36,939 nt of DNA, taken from positions 1-36,939 of the forward strand of contig DATJXG010000419.1 of the NCBI GenBank assembly GCA_035500455.1, given 5' to 3'. The stretch is from DATJXG01 sp035500455. GTDB taxonomy: Bacteria > Acidobacteriota > Terriglobia > Terriglobales > Acidobacteriaceae. A program made the translations under genes and the position numbers. Positions 1-10,877 of the stretch are shown here, in pieces. Every line of letters begins with the position of its first letter. The first letter of the stretch is position 1. Under the pieces are notes generated by a model that saw only the letters and a list, made by a program, of their open reading frames with translations, was not told the DNA's origin and ran no database searches.

Positions 1-2387
1 TGAACGCCGCCGTCCGTGCCGTAGTCCTTGGCGACGCCGTTCCAGGTGGGCTGAGGGAAATCGATATTTTTCCCGGCCGCGATCGCCAACCGATACCAGG
101 TGTCGCTGGCGGGCCTTGCCCCAAGGTTAAAGGTGTTCGCCATGTCATTGGCGTCGCTCCAGTTGTTGGAGAGGAGCGTAACTGAGTCTGCGATGACCGC
201 TGCGGCGGCGTTGCCGGGACCGAATCCGGCATTGGCGTTATAGTCGCCCTGCACGTACACAGGATTTTCCGAGGCTACAGTGAAGCCGCCGGTGCCGTCA
301 GGACGGGTAGGAAGGTTGCCCAGCTTGCCATCCACCAGCTTGATGGCATGGCGTGCGCCGCTTACCCAGTTCTTGCGGCCGACCGTCATACAGTTGATGC
401 GGTTGGTATAGGGATCGCCCGGCGTAGCTACTCCAAATCCCTGGCCCACATTGGCCGCGCCCCAATTGTCCAGCAGATTGTTGTTGTCGACGTCTTCCGG
501 AGACTGCGTAGTGCCCGGGCTAATCGGCTCGAGGATCCCGTCGGGCTTTCCGGAAGCGGAACTGCTGTTGATGGTATCTTCGAAGCCGTATTCGCCGGTC
601 ACGACGGAGGGAGCGAGGTTGGGATTCTTGAGCATCCCGCGCCGATCCGAGAAGTAGAGGAGGTAGCCGTTCTGGGTCAGATAGTCCGTGTTGGTGCCAT
701 TCGTCCCTATCGCCCCCGTGAGCCAGCGCCGCAGATTCCCCACGTCAAGTTCGACCACGTTGAACACACCATTGGGAGTACAGGAGCCGGCAGCCAGTCC
801 GCTGGTAGTATCGCGCACTTCGCCTTCGCGCGGATCATAGATGTTGATGGGATACCAGGCATACTGGGAATTGGCTCCGGTTGGAACGGCCGTGGTCTCG
901 CTTTGTTGGCTGCTTCCGGTGAGGGGCGGTCCCAGGGCGCCGTTGGTCAGCACATTGTCCCCGTTGCGGTCGGCCTCCTCCTGGAGGATAAGGATTGCAT
1001 TCGGGTGAACGGGATTTCCTCCCGCGCTCGCCGGAGGGAGGAGTCCGCGGGCGAAGCCCAGTTTCAGCCACTCCTGCGTGACGCCCATCCAGGTGCCGTC
1101 GGCTTTTTTGATCTCAACGCGCAGAAACCCTTTGAGCAGCGGCCACTGGCCGGCGGTTCCGGTAGAAGATCCAACGAAGTCAGTTGGGTCGCAATAGTTG
1201 GAGTGAGCAGCATCGCAAACCGTGTTGGCGTAGGCAAAGAAGCTGTTTCCCACGCCGGCCACAGGCACACCGGCTAGAAATGGACTGCCGCCAGTGGTGT
1301 GATCCAAGGGCACATCATTCTGGTCGGTGGCGCTTCCGTCGGGGTGCAGATCAGCGGCGGTGTCAGCCAGCAGAACGCGAATTTGTGCCTTGGTGTACAG
1401 CCGTGACTTGGAAAGCGTGGAGCCTGCAGCTTCCCCCGGCGCGGGGCGGCGGACGATCTCGATGGGCCCGACGCCGTTTCCCACAAAGGGTAGACTGAGT
1501 TTATTCGCGCCGAGCGCGCCGTTTAAGATCCAACCCTTGTAAGTATTGGTGGAGATTCCGCTCCAACTGCCGTTCGGACTTCCGGTCGGGGGCGGTCCAC
1601 CCAGATAGCTTCCCTGGTTCAGGTCAAGGTTGATGCAAGTGCTGGCGGGGGAACCGGAGTCGCATCCCGCGGTGGTGTTGGGGATATACACAGGCCCGGT
1701 ATAGCCGTTTGCCTGGTTGTCGGCGCCGTTTGCCAGCTTATCTCGAATGACTTCGCCGGCGGCCGTGATCTTGGAGTGAAAAATCAAGCCGGTGGAAGAC
1801 TGTGTAGCCAGAAAGAGATTGCCGTTGGTGTGTACCCTGCCGGCAAAGTCGAAGCTGGGACCTGGGAAGTAGCTGAGGTCGCTGTCGGAGAACACTCCGA
1901 ACTGGAACACCGGAATGAGTGCCACCTCCACCGTCCGCAGCATTCGCACCTGCGCGCCCGAGTTCCGGTTGGCGGTGACCGACAGGGTCATAGGAATGAT
2001 TTCCGCAATCAGCCCGGCATTGGGGCCCGAGGAGACCGTGCTTACCGTGGCTGCGGGATTCCCTGAACTATCCAAAGGAACGGTGAACTTGTATTCGCTG
2101 TAACTGATTCCGGGAATGTTCGAAGGGGGATAGTTTGACAGGGCGTTGATCGCGGCGGCCGATGGGGATTGGTTGGTGGTGTACAAGTTGTCGAGATCGG
2201 AGGTCATCTTTTCCATGCCGCCCTCTGCGGCATAGAAAGCGAGGTTGTTTTCCAGGTCATTTCCGCCGATGCGCACCTCGGTGTTGGTCATGTACATCAG
2301 ACCCACGGCAATGCCTGACAGCAACACCAACAACAGCAGGCTCGCCATCAGGGCAAAGCCTTTCGAACTCACGCGGTCGATACTCAT
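1..2387 (-). CDS. Very large PilX-like minor pilin assembly protein (partial, C-terminus beyond left edge)
   Basis: The frame stays open from the ATG at 2387 to base 1, so at least 795 residues are present and the C-terminus is missing. The N-terminus is a prepilin-like leader: a short basic segment ending in Lys-Gly, then Phe-Ala-Leu-Met-Ala and a hydrophobic helix (residues 10-31). The Glu expected at mature position 5 is Ala, as in PilX/GspK-type minor pilins. The next stretch (AAEGGMEKMTSDL) is typical of PilX N-terminal domains. The remainder is Gly/Asn/Pro-rich and contains PVYVQGDYN, a motif of large PilX-like proteins. It is the last visible gene of the minor-pilin operon, 16 bases after pilW, with GAGG before the ATG. 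It probably sits in the pilus tip or priming complex at the inner membrane. The large C-terminal part is not assigned a function; adhesion is only a guess. Confidence 0.8.
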   Translation of the reverse strand, partial: MSIDRVSSKGFALMASLLLLVLLSGIAVGLMYMTNTEVRIGGNDLENNLAFYAAEGGMEKMTSDLDNLYTTNQSPSAAAINALSNYPPSNIPGISYSEYKFTVPLDSSGNPAATVSTVSSGPNAGLIAEIIPMTLSVTANRNSGAQVRMLRTVEVALIPVFQFGVFSDSDLSYFPGPSFDFAGRVHTNGNLFLATQSSTGLIFHSKITAAGEVIRDKLANGADNQANGYTGPVYIPNTTAGCDSGSPASTCINLDLNQGSYLGGPPPTGSPNGSWSGISTNTYKGWILNGALGANKLSLPFVGNGVGPIEIVRRPAPGEAAGSTLSKSRLYTKAQIRVLLADTAADLHPDGSATDQNDVPLDHTTGGSPFLAGVPVAGVGNSFFAYANTVCDAAHSNYCDPTDFVGSSTGTAGQWPLLKGFLRVEIKKADGTWMGVTQEWLKLGFARGLLPPASAGGNPVHPNAILILQEEADRNGDNVLTNGALGPPLTGSSQQSETTAVPTGANSQYAWYPINIYDPREGEVRDTTSGLAAGSCTPNGVFNVVELDVGNLRRWLTGAIGTNGTNTDYLTQNGYLLYFSDRRGMLKNPNLAPSVVTGEYGFEDTINSSSASGKPDGILEPISPGTTQSPEDVDNNNLLDNWGAANVGQGFGVATPGDPYTNRINCMTVGRKNWVSGARHAIKLVDGKLGNLPTRPDGTGGFTVASENPVYVQGDYNANAGFGPGNAAAAVIADSVTLLSNNWSDANDMANTFNLGARPASDTWYRLAIAAGKNIDFPQPTWNGVAKDYGTDGGV

Positions 2388-2403
2388 ACTTTCCCTCGCA
2401 CGC

Positions 2404-3450
2404 CTAGCGATAACGATCTCTGAAACTCATGTTGCGGACGCTCACGGAAGTCGCCAGGTCAAGACTCTGGTATCCGCTGGTGCCGTGGAGGGGACTGTGG
2501 GTGGAGATGTCCAGGTTGACCTTGCGGATCTGGTTGGGAAAACCGCCAGCGTCTTTCAAATTGGAGGTCACCTGATTGGCGGACTCATCGAAGATATCGA
2601 AGCTCACCTGCAGTCCCGCGAGATCTTCGCTGACCGGCACCGGTGTTTGCCCATTGACCTGGCGCATCAGCCGCGGCTGGCTGCCGGGTTGATCATCGAT
2701 GTAATAGGTAATCACCAGCAGGCGATAGGCTACGGTGTTATTTCCGGCAGCAATGGCGGCGATGTTGCCGGCGGTGGCGCCACTCTGGTTGATGTTCAAT
2801 GGATCGCCGTTGTCGAATGAGACCTGATTCCCGCCCTGGACCTTCGTGACTTCACCTATAGCGGATCCAAGATTATTGGAGAGCAGCACCAGATCGCCGG
2901 CCTTGAGTCCGACAGCGGGATCGTTCACCGCCTGCGGCGCTGGAATCGGCGCCGGGTTTGGCAAGGTAAAGGTTACTGACGACCCATTCGGGGACAGGGT
3001 CGCGGTATAAGAGTTGAGCCGAAAGTCGGTGTCATTGTAGGCCACGGTAATCGAATCTGTGGCTCCGACTCCGGTCTGCAGAATCGCGCCCGAAGCCGGG
3101 TTCGGGATCACCCCATACAGATAGTTGCCGGGGTAGGAATTGTTGCTTATGTAGCAGACTGCAGTCTGGTCGCAACCAAACTTCGAGGCGGTGGCGCCGT
3201 TGTTGGTGGGCAGTTGCACTCCGCCCGTGGGCAGGCCGGAACCTGCCAGACTGATGTCTTTGGACATCATGCCGATGGCGGCTCGCGCCTCCTGCTGCAT
3301 CTGCGCTCGCTGGGTCACGAGAAAGCTGGAGGTCAACCCCTGCTTAAAGAGACTAGCCGCGGAGGCAATTACGATCAGGCTGATGGCCATCGCAATGCTC
3401 ATTTCCAGCAGGGTGAAGCCGCGAGTTGTGTGCCTGGCCAAAGCTTGCAT
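2404..3450 (-). CDS. PilW-like prepilin-type minor pilin
   Basis: A 348-residue protein with a class III (prepilin peptidase) signal: ten residues ending in Arg-Gly11, then Phe12-Thr-Leu-Leu-Glu16, so the conserved Phe+1 and Glu+5 are both present, followed by a roughly 20-residue hydrophobic helix. The globular part is Ser/Thr/Asn-rich, as in PilW proteins, and ends with SVSVRNMSFRDRY, which fits the C-terminus of this family. It is the third gene of the operon, 6 bases after pilV and 16 bases before the pilX-like gene. The likely role is as a minor pilin that primes type IV pilus or pseudopilus assembly after processing by a PilD-type peptidase. The gene name pilW is by family resemblance only. 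Confidence 0.82.
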   Translation of the reverse strand: MQALARHTTRGFTLLEMSIAMAISLIVIASAASLFKQGLTSSFLVTQRAQMQQEARAAIGMMSKDISLAGSGLPTGGVQLPTNNGATASKFGCDQTAVCYISNNSYPGNYLYGVIPNPASGAILQTGVGATDSITVAYNDTDFRLNSYTATLSPNGSSVTFTLPNPAPIPAPQAVNDPAVGLKAGDLVLLSNNLGSAIGEVTKVQGGNQVSFDNGDPLNINQSGATAGNIAAIAAGNNTVAYRLLVITYYIDDQPGSQPRLMRQVNGQTPVPVSEDLAGLQVSFDIFDESANQVTSNLKDAGGFPNQIRKVNLDISTHSPLHGTSGYQSLDLATSVSVRNMSFRDRYR

Positions 3451-3456
3451 ACGTCC

Positions 3457-4053
3457 CTAACGAAACTGAGATATGTACCCGCCCACGCTGTATTTCTTCT
3501 GTACCAATCGGAACTGCGGAGAAGTGTAAGTGATGGTCACAGTGATCTGACGCAGCGAGGTGTTCAAACTGCCATCCGGGTTGGTTACGCTCGCGATCTG
3601 AATCTGCCGGGTAAAGTTATTCAGCGGCAGCCAGACGTCATCGCTGGTGCCCAGAACTCCATCTTTTCCCGGCAGCTTGAGGCATCTTGCGGGTCCTGGG
3701 CATTTCGGGTCGGCGTTCTGGTCGTCCGCCGTGCCCTCGAGGCCATCGGTGCCGGCGTCAAGAAGAAACTGTGGACCGTCGCTGAAAATGCCGCCATTGG
3801 CAGCGTTCTGGAGCCCGTCCCAGCTCAGCTGCGAAGAATTTCGCGCCGTGTAGATACTTTCCAGCGCTTCCGCGGCAGCCTGCTTCGCAATAAGATCCTC
3901 CTGCGTGGAGGCGGTAGCAGCCACGGCCATGGAAAACATGGCCAACATGGTTACAAGTCCCACCCCAAGCACGACAATGGCGACCATGACTTCCATCAGG
4001 GTGAACCCGAGCTGCCGCGACGGACTCTTGCGGATTGATCTGCTTCCGGTCAT
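3457..4053 (-). CDS. PilV-like type IV pilus minor pilin/modification protein
   Basis: A 198-residue protein with a prepilin signal: 16 mostly basic and polar residues ending in Gly16, then Phe17-Thr-Leu-Met-Glu21 and a hydrophobic helix (MVAIVVLGVGLVTMLAMF). The sequence after the helix is typical of PilV (MAVAATAS, AAAEALESIY). The ATG overlaps the stop of the upstream fimT-like gene (ATGA at 4050-4053), so translation is probably coupled. The likely role is as a minor pilin at the inner membrane in the type IV pilus or type II secretion-like machinery, together with the PilW- and PilX-like proteins downstream. The exact pilus function cannot be read from the sequence. Confidence 0.83.
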   Translation of the reverse strand: MTGSRSIRKSPSRQLGFTLMEVMVAIVVLGVGLVTMLAMFSMAVAATASTQEDLIAKQAAAEALESIYTARNSSQLSWDGLQNAANGGIFSDGPQFLLDAGTDGLEGTADDQNADPKCPGPARCLKLPGKDGVLGTSDDVWLPLNNFTRQIQIASVTNPDGSLNTSLRQITVTITYTSPQFRLVQKKYSVGGYISQFR

Positions 4054-4718
4054 TGCTGGCTCCAGAAGGGAGAGCCCGGCGGCACCGATGCGAGCCGCCA
4101 GCCCCGGATGCGTCCGGCCGCCCCAAACAATGTGATGGCGCGCGAACTGTAGAGATCGCCGGTGCGTGCCAGATAGATAACACCGTTGTTCAGGTTGTTA
4201 TTCACATCACGGGCAGATCCATCGGGATAGAAATAGATCTGATTGTTAACTCCGCCGGTTACGCCTATGTCCAAATCGATGGGTGCGCTGGCCGTGCCCA
4301 ATTTGTCGGGCGTGGTGGTCGCGGTGTTGGGAATGCCGGCGAGGGTCTGGAACTGAATGTCCTGGGGCAGGTCGACCTGCAGGATCATCGGCCCGACCGC
4401 GCCTGCGTCCATGCGCTCAACCTTGATGCGACCCTTGCCCGCGGGAGTGCCAGTAGGGTTGAAGGTCACGAGATAGACCTTACGATTTTGAATCGCCCAT
4501 TGGCGGGCTTGCCTCACCGTCATGAGGGTTGTGCTGTAGGCCGCATTCACGTGGGCATCTTTCAACGCCGGCATGAGGCTAATGAAGGTGATGCCGGCTG
4601 CGATTGCGAGAATCGCCATCACCGTGACCAATTCCACCATGGTGAAACCGCGGTCTTGGCGCGGACCGACGGCCGCACGTGGGAAGGTAGTGGAAGGGGT
4701 TCGATGTGAGAAAGTCAT
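4050..4718 (-). CDS. GspH/FimT-family pseudopilin, first gene of minor-pilin operon
   Basis: A 222-residue protein with a long (24-residue) basic leader ending in Arg-Gly24, then Phe25-Thr-Met-Val-Glu29 and a hydrophobic helix, i.e. a prepilin-peptidase substrate. The region after the helix (RQARQWAIQNRKVYLVTFNP) matches the GspH/FimT pattern, where early strands follow an Ala/Arg-rich helix. The C-terminus has YFYPDGSA and a VYLAR-like strand, typical of GspH proteins with a beta-sheet head. It is the first gene of the fimT-pilV-pilW-pilX set and ends with a 4-base overlap with pilV. A sigma70-type promoter lies about 100 bases upstream. The role is as a minor pilin that helps initiate fibre assembly. 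Confidence 0.82.
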   Translation of the reverse strand: MTFSHRTPSTTFPRAAVGPRQDRGFTMVELVTVMAILAIAAGITFISLMPALKDAHVNAAYSTTLMTVRQARQWAIQNRKVYLVTFNPTGTPAGKGRIKVERMDAGAVGPMILQVDLPQDIQFQTLAGIPNTATTTPDKLGTASAPIDLDIGVTGGVNNQIYFYPDGSARDVNNNLNNGVIYLARTGDLYSSRAITLFGAAGRIRGWRLASVPPGSPFWSQQ

Positions 4719-5083
4719 TCGGCCTGTACGGCTGCCACCCCGGACTAAGTGAGATTCGTGGGCGCAGCCTCGGAGGGAGTCGTCAGTTCATTGTGGTGAC
4801 TGGGCCCGAATCCGCTTGCCCCATGTTAGAAAGGGCATGAGCCAGCGTCAAAACACCAAAGTCACAAACTTGAAAGGTAGTAAGGTTACGGCTGGGTTCA
4901 GGTCAGTCGCCTTTGGCCCCGCGGCTGTGTGCCGAATGGCGGGGATGGCAAAAATGGGCGGCCAAAACGCTTCCGGTCTGCCCGTTGCGGCCGCGCTGAC
5001 TGCTCTCGTGATCAGCCCGCAGGCCGGCTTCAGTTCAACCAGCCTGGGCTTTGGCTCACAGACGGCGAACCCGAGCGCTCCCC
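4719..5083. other. Intergenic region upstream of the pilin operon, no gene seen
   Basis: A 365-base gap between the pilin operon and the secreted-protein genes, all on the minus strand. Apart from the promoter-like pair at 4823-4851, I see no convincing coding frame; short frames here lack ribosome sites and family resemblance. It was checked for a cyclic-di-GMP riboswitch (GEMM), which is often found before pilus genes, and the conserved core was not found. The leader could still hold uncharacterised regulation. Confidence 0.4.
4823..4851 (-). promoter_or_regulatory. Candidate sigma70-type promoter for the minor-pilin operon
   Basis: Read on the minus strand, TTGACG (4851-4846), a 17-base spacer and TAACAT (4828-4823). 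The -35 matches 5/6 and the -10 matches 4/6 of the consensus, with ideal spacing. Transcription would start near 4816, giving a leader of roughly 98 bases before the fimT-like ATG at 4718. No sigma54 (GG-N10-GC) promoter, which is common at pilin genes elsewhere, was found. Confidence 0.5.
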
Positions 5084-5647
5084 TTACGGTTGGGCTTTCC
5101 TTTTTTTCTTGTTTTTGGCGGCTTCTTCCTGCTCGGCCAGGAGTTTGCGGTGGTCGTCGATACTGTCGTCCACCGTGCCCAGGGCGTCCTGCAGGACGAA
5201 CTCGTATTGCGAGGCTTCCTGCGGGCTGACTCCGGCGGCGTCCTTGATGGCGCGGAGTTTGGATTGAAATTCGGTGTCGGCTTCGATGATGAGCTTGAGC
5301 GGCTTGCGGATGTCATCGCGGCGGTCGGCGAAATTATCGACGTTGTCGTCCAGTTCGTTGTAGACGGAGAGGAAATCGTCAAGGCCGTCGTGGGTTTGCG
5401 CGCCGCGGTCCTGAACCTTGGGATCGGCGCGCATTTTTTCCACTGCCACCAGGCGTTCGCGGGCGAATTGTACGTACAGAGGCAGGCGCTTTTCGGGTTC
5501 CTGGGCAGTGTCGCGAAGCTGGTCGATTTCCAGCTGGTTGAGGGGGTCATGACGGGTTTGCGCGGGGGCCGCGGGCAGCAGGCATAGCAGCGCCGGGAAA
5601 ACCAGCCAGGGGCGGACGCGGATATTTCTTTCTGCTTTGCCAGACAT
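5084..5647 (-). CDS. Secreted hypothetical protein with charged helical body
   Basis: A 187-residue protein of unrecognised family. The N-terminus is a Sec-type signal peptide: basic residues up to about 12, a hydrophobic core (PWLVFPALLCLLPAA) and an Ala-x-Ala site near residue 29. The mature part is highly charged and probably alpha-helical, with many Asp/Glu/Arg/Lys, and ends in a Lys-rich tail (KNKKKRKAQP). Its ATG shares one base with the stop of the upstream gene (TAATG at 5649-5645), so the two are translationally coupled and probably work together in the periplasm. No catalytic motif is visible. Best called a conserved-type secreted hypothetical. Confidence 0.72.
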   Translation of the reverse strand: MSGKAERNIRVRPWLVFPALLCLLPAAPAQTRHDPLNQLEIDQLRDTAQEPEKRLPLYVQFARERLVAVEKMRADPKVQDRGAQTHDGLDDFLSVYNELDDNVDNFADRRDDIRKPLKLIIEADTEFQSKLRAIKDAAGVSPQEASQYEFVLQDALGTVDDSIDDHRKLLAEQEEAAKNKKKRKAQP

Positions 5648-6081
5648 TATCTTGCCTTGCCGAACATCTGGTTCAACAGCCTGGTGCGTAGAGCTTCGAG
5701 GTGGTCGATGACGGTCTGCACCGGAGCCTGGTCTTCGAAATTCAGCGTGCCTTTGAGGTCACGCAGGTGTTCGGACATCTTGCGCAGGTCAATTTCGGTG
5801 TTCTTCAGGCGCTTGTGGGTGTGGGTCGCTGCCTCGGTGGCCTTCTCGGAATCGGCGGAGAGGGCGTTGATGGCGGAGCGGGCGTCGTCCACTTTGCCGG
5901 CGTTGTAAAAGTCATCCGCGGCCTTGAGTTCCAGCTGGGCAACTTTGACGTAGAGTTCCGCCTGGTGATCCGGGGGAGCCGCCTGCGCGCGTGCGGTCAG
6001 CTCTGCGATGCTTTCTTCTTTCATGGCCAGAGCTGAGGTGGCGAAAGCCAGCACCAGCAGCACGATTGCTCGCGCATACAT
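5647..6081 (-). CDS. Small secreted hypothetical helical protein
   Basis: A 144-residue protein of unrecognised family, beginning with a signal peptide (ARAIVLLVLAFATSALA, cleavage near residue 19). The mature part looks helical and resembles a single TPR-like or four-helix layout: a segment YVKVAQLELKAADDFYNAGK, followed by a helix rich in Ala/Ser, and a long amphipathic C-terminal helix. The stop overlaps the next gene by one base (TAATG), so the two genes form a coupled pair. A TPR protein lies 130 bases upstream in the same direction. A periplasmic accessory role is possible but unproven. Confidence 0.72.
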   Translation of the reverse strand: MYARAIVLLVLAFATSALAMKEESIAELTARAQAAPPDHQAELYVKVAQLELKAADDFYNAGKVDDARSAINALSADSEKATEAATHTHKRLKNTEIDLRKMSEHLRDLKGTLNFEDQAPVQTVIDHLEALRTRLLNQMFGKAR

Positions 6082-6168
6082 AGGAGTTAGGTCCAGTTTA
6101 CAGCGAGTACGGGAAAGTTGGCATCCAGAGGATTGTTCTTTAGGACGGGGTACGTCTTCGGGACGGGT

Positions 6169-6191
6169 GCGGACGGGACGCCGGCGCTGCG
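6169..6191. repeat. Degenerate copy of the GC-rich palindromic element
   Basis: The bases GACGGGACGCCGGCGCTGCG follow the pattern of the better copies at 7589-7613 and 10078-10104 (GCCGGCG, three bases, CGCCGGCG, CTACG), with one arm decayed. It lies in the gap between the TPR gene and the small secreted gene. Confidence 0.45.
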
Positions 6192-6211
6192 TTTGGGGCT
6201 CGGACCGCTGG

Positions 6212-7552
6212 TTACCGTTTGGGCTCGAGGGCGATCAGGCGGTGTTTGGCTTGCCACTCCTGGTCGGGGTATTTGCCATTGGCGCCATCCAGGAAGAGCT
6301 GATAATTTTCGCGGGCTTTCTTTATGTCGCGCAGATGGTCGTAGGCGGAGGCGCGGAGGAAATAGGTGATTGGTATCTCGGGGAGGAACTCCTTGCGTTT
6401 ATCGAGTTCGAAGATCACGCGGCCGTAATCCTTGTTTTCGCTGGCGGCGAAGGCGAGGTCGCCGTGGGCAGCGCCGAAGTCGGGCTTCAGCGCGACTGCG
6501 ATCTGGAATTCCTGCTGGGCCTGGGGAAATTTGTGCTGCTCGAGCAGAGCTTTGCCCAATTCATCGTGCAGTGCGGCGTCTCTGGGGTTTGCGCTGAGCA
6601 GGGCGCGGTATTGTCCTTCCGCCAGATCATATTTCTTATTCGCGACGTAGAGATCGGCCAGATCCCGCTGCAAGGCCGGGTCGGGCCCGCCAAGCTTGGA
6701 GGCGGCTTCGAGTTCGGTAATGGCGTCAGCGCTTTTACCTTCGGCGGCAAGCACGCGACCCAGTTGCATGTGGATGACGGCGTCGTTGGGGCGATCAATG
6801 GCGAGTTTGCGCAGGAATTCTTCCGCTTCGGGGAAGCGGCGGCCGCGCATGTAGATGTTGGCCAGGCCGGTGAGGGCGTCGTCGGATTTGGGGTCGGCGG
6901 CGAGCGCCTGCTTGTACTCCTGCTCGGCATCGGCGTAGCGGCCGGATTTTTCCAGCAGCGGCCCGGCGATCAGGTGAGGCTCGGGATTTTTGGGTTGGAG
7001 AGCGGCGGCCTGATGGCACGCCTCGATGGCATCATCGGGCTTGCTCGCTTCCAGAATGTGAGCCAGACCCAGCCAGGCGCGGGCGCGTCCTTCCGCGGGA
7101 TGGGAGGTTGGGGTCAGTTTGGTGGCGGCGCGCAGGAACTGCTCGGCGTCGGCTTGACGGAACCTGGCGAGCATGAGGCCGAGGTTGAGGTTCGATTCGA
7201 AAACATCAGGCTTGGCGGTGACGGACTTGCGGTAGGCGGCGATGGAGTCATCGCTGCGGCCGAGGCCGTTGTAGACATAGCCGAGGTCGTACCAAGCCTG
7301 ATAGTTGGCTTTGCCGTCGCCCACGACTTTCTGCAGGAGTTGTTCAGCCGTGGCGTAGTCGCGTTTTTCGATGGCGGCTTCAGCCTGTGAGAGGTCGGGA
7401 GCGGCGACAGTTCGAGTGGTCTCGTAGCGGCGGACTGTGCCGGAGCTGGATTGGGCGGCGGCGAAGGGAGCGAGCAGGAGGGCGGCACAGAGTAGTGCCG
7501 GGATTAGGTGGGCGACGGCGGCGAGGAGCTTCGGGTTGCGGGCTTCGAGCAT
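6212..7552 (-). CDS. Secreted tetratricopeptide-repeat protein
   Basis: A 446-residue protein with a Sec signal peptide (hydrophobic core LIPALLCAALLLAPFAAA, cleavage near residue 33) followed by many TPR units. About nine are visible across residues 55-440, each with the pattern of Ala/Gly at repeat positions 8 and 20 and Pro near 32 (for example YQAWYDLGYVYNGLGRSDDS, DALTGLANIYMRGRRFPEAE). TPRs are protein-interaction scaffolds and no enzyme domain is present. The protein is probably periplasmic or outer-membrane-associated. The same strand and short distance suggest co-expression with the two secreted proteins downstream. The partner is unknown. Confidence 0.82.
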   Translation of the reverse strand: MLEARNPKLLAAVAHLIPALLCAALLLAPFAAAQSSSGTVRRYETTRTVAAPDLSQAEAAIEKRDYATAEQLLQKVVGDGKANYQAWYDLGYVYNGLGRSDDSIAAYRKSVTAKPDVFESNLNLGLMLARFRQADAEQFLRAATKLTPTSHPAEGRARAWLGLAHILEASKPDDAIEACHQAAALQPKNPEPHLIAGPLLEKSGRYADAEQEYKQALAADPKSDDALTGLANIYMRGRRFPEAEEFLRKLAIDRPNDAVIHMQLGRVLAAEGKSADAITELEAASKLGGPDPALQRDLADLYVANKKYDLAEGQYRALLSANPRDAALHDELGKALLEQHKFPQAQQEFQIAVALKPDFGAAHGDLAFAASENKDYGRVIFELDKRKEFLPEIPITYFLRASAYDHLRDIKKARENYQLFLDGANGKYPDQEWQAKHRLIALEPKR

Positions 7553-7588
7553 GGAGTGTGATCGCGGCCGTTTTTCCGCTTGTCCAGG

Positions 7589-7608
7589 TTGCCGGCGAGA
7601 CGCCGGCG

Positions 7609-7613
<5 letters not shown>
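7589..7613. repeat. GC-rich palindromic intergenic element (REP-like), copy at the uvrA 3' end
   Basis: GCCGGCG-AGA-CGCCGGCG-CTACG: two near-perfect inverted arms with a three-base loop, followed by CTACG. It overlaps the last bases of uvrA (stop at 7609-7611). A near-identical arrangement occurs inside uvrA (10078-10104) and, inverted, at the glgB stop (17775-17800). Confidence 0.7.
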
Positions 7614-10572
<2,959 letters not shown>

Positions 10573-10877
10573 GGCGAAGTTGTCGCGCCGCCATTCTTGG
10601 GGGTTGCAATGCGGCCGCCGGGTTCTCTGGCGGCTTCAGGAAGGCTGCGGAATCTTTCTATTATAAGGCATCTTGGCGAACGCGAGTTCCTTACCACGAC
10701 CAGCTCAAATCCTAAAACGCCGAGGTCGCGGAGAACTGCCGCTGAGTTCGCGGAGGAAAGGTGCCGCGTCCATAGTGATGAACTTCGAGGTCTCAGGATG
10801 CGTGCCAGCTGCAATTTCTCACCACAAAGATCGCAAAGGACGCGAAGAAAGACTCCCGGACCGAGGCAGCTTTGGGC
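10573..10877. other. Intergenic region between the Lon-domain gene and uvrA, no gene seen
   Basis: A 305-base gap between two minus-strand genes. It holds a perfect TATAAT on the minus strand (10665-10660) that could serve uvrA. It also has low-complexity purine/CGC-rich stretches (around 10710-10760, and ACCACAAAGATCGCAAAGGA near 10822-10841) that look like degenerate dispersed repeats. A similar AAAGA-rich segment lies at 12952-12992. No SOS (LexA) box was recognised and no coding frame is convincing. Confidence 0.4.
10660..10665 (-). promoter_or_regulatory. Candidate -10 box for uvrA
   Basis: Perfect TATAAT on the minus strand about 90 bases upstream of the uvrA ATG. No good -35 hexamer is seen at 16-18 bases, so this is a weak call. 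Confidence 0.3.

Noticed and set aside
348..1277. 309-residue plus-strand frame at the left end
   Set aside because: The opposite strand carries an unbroken pilX-like frame with a prepilin leader across the whole region, so this is its shadow.
4816..4860. Sigma54 promoter for the pilin operon
   Set aside because: TGGC occurs but is not followed by TTGC at the right spacing; a sigma70-like pair fits better.
4719..5083. Possible cyclic-di-GMP (GEMM) riboswitch before the pilin operon
   Set aside because: Some GEMM-like words occur (for example GAAAGG and GGTTACGGC on the plus strand), but they are in the wrong order and on the wrong strand, and the conserved core is missing.
6008..7390. 460-residue plus-strand frame opposite the TPR gene
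   Set aside because: It is the complement of the TPR repeats, dominated by Gly/Val/Phe, with no recognisable domain. The minus-strand TPR protein with a signal peptide explains the region.
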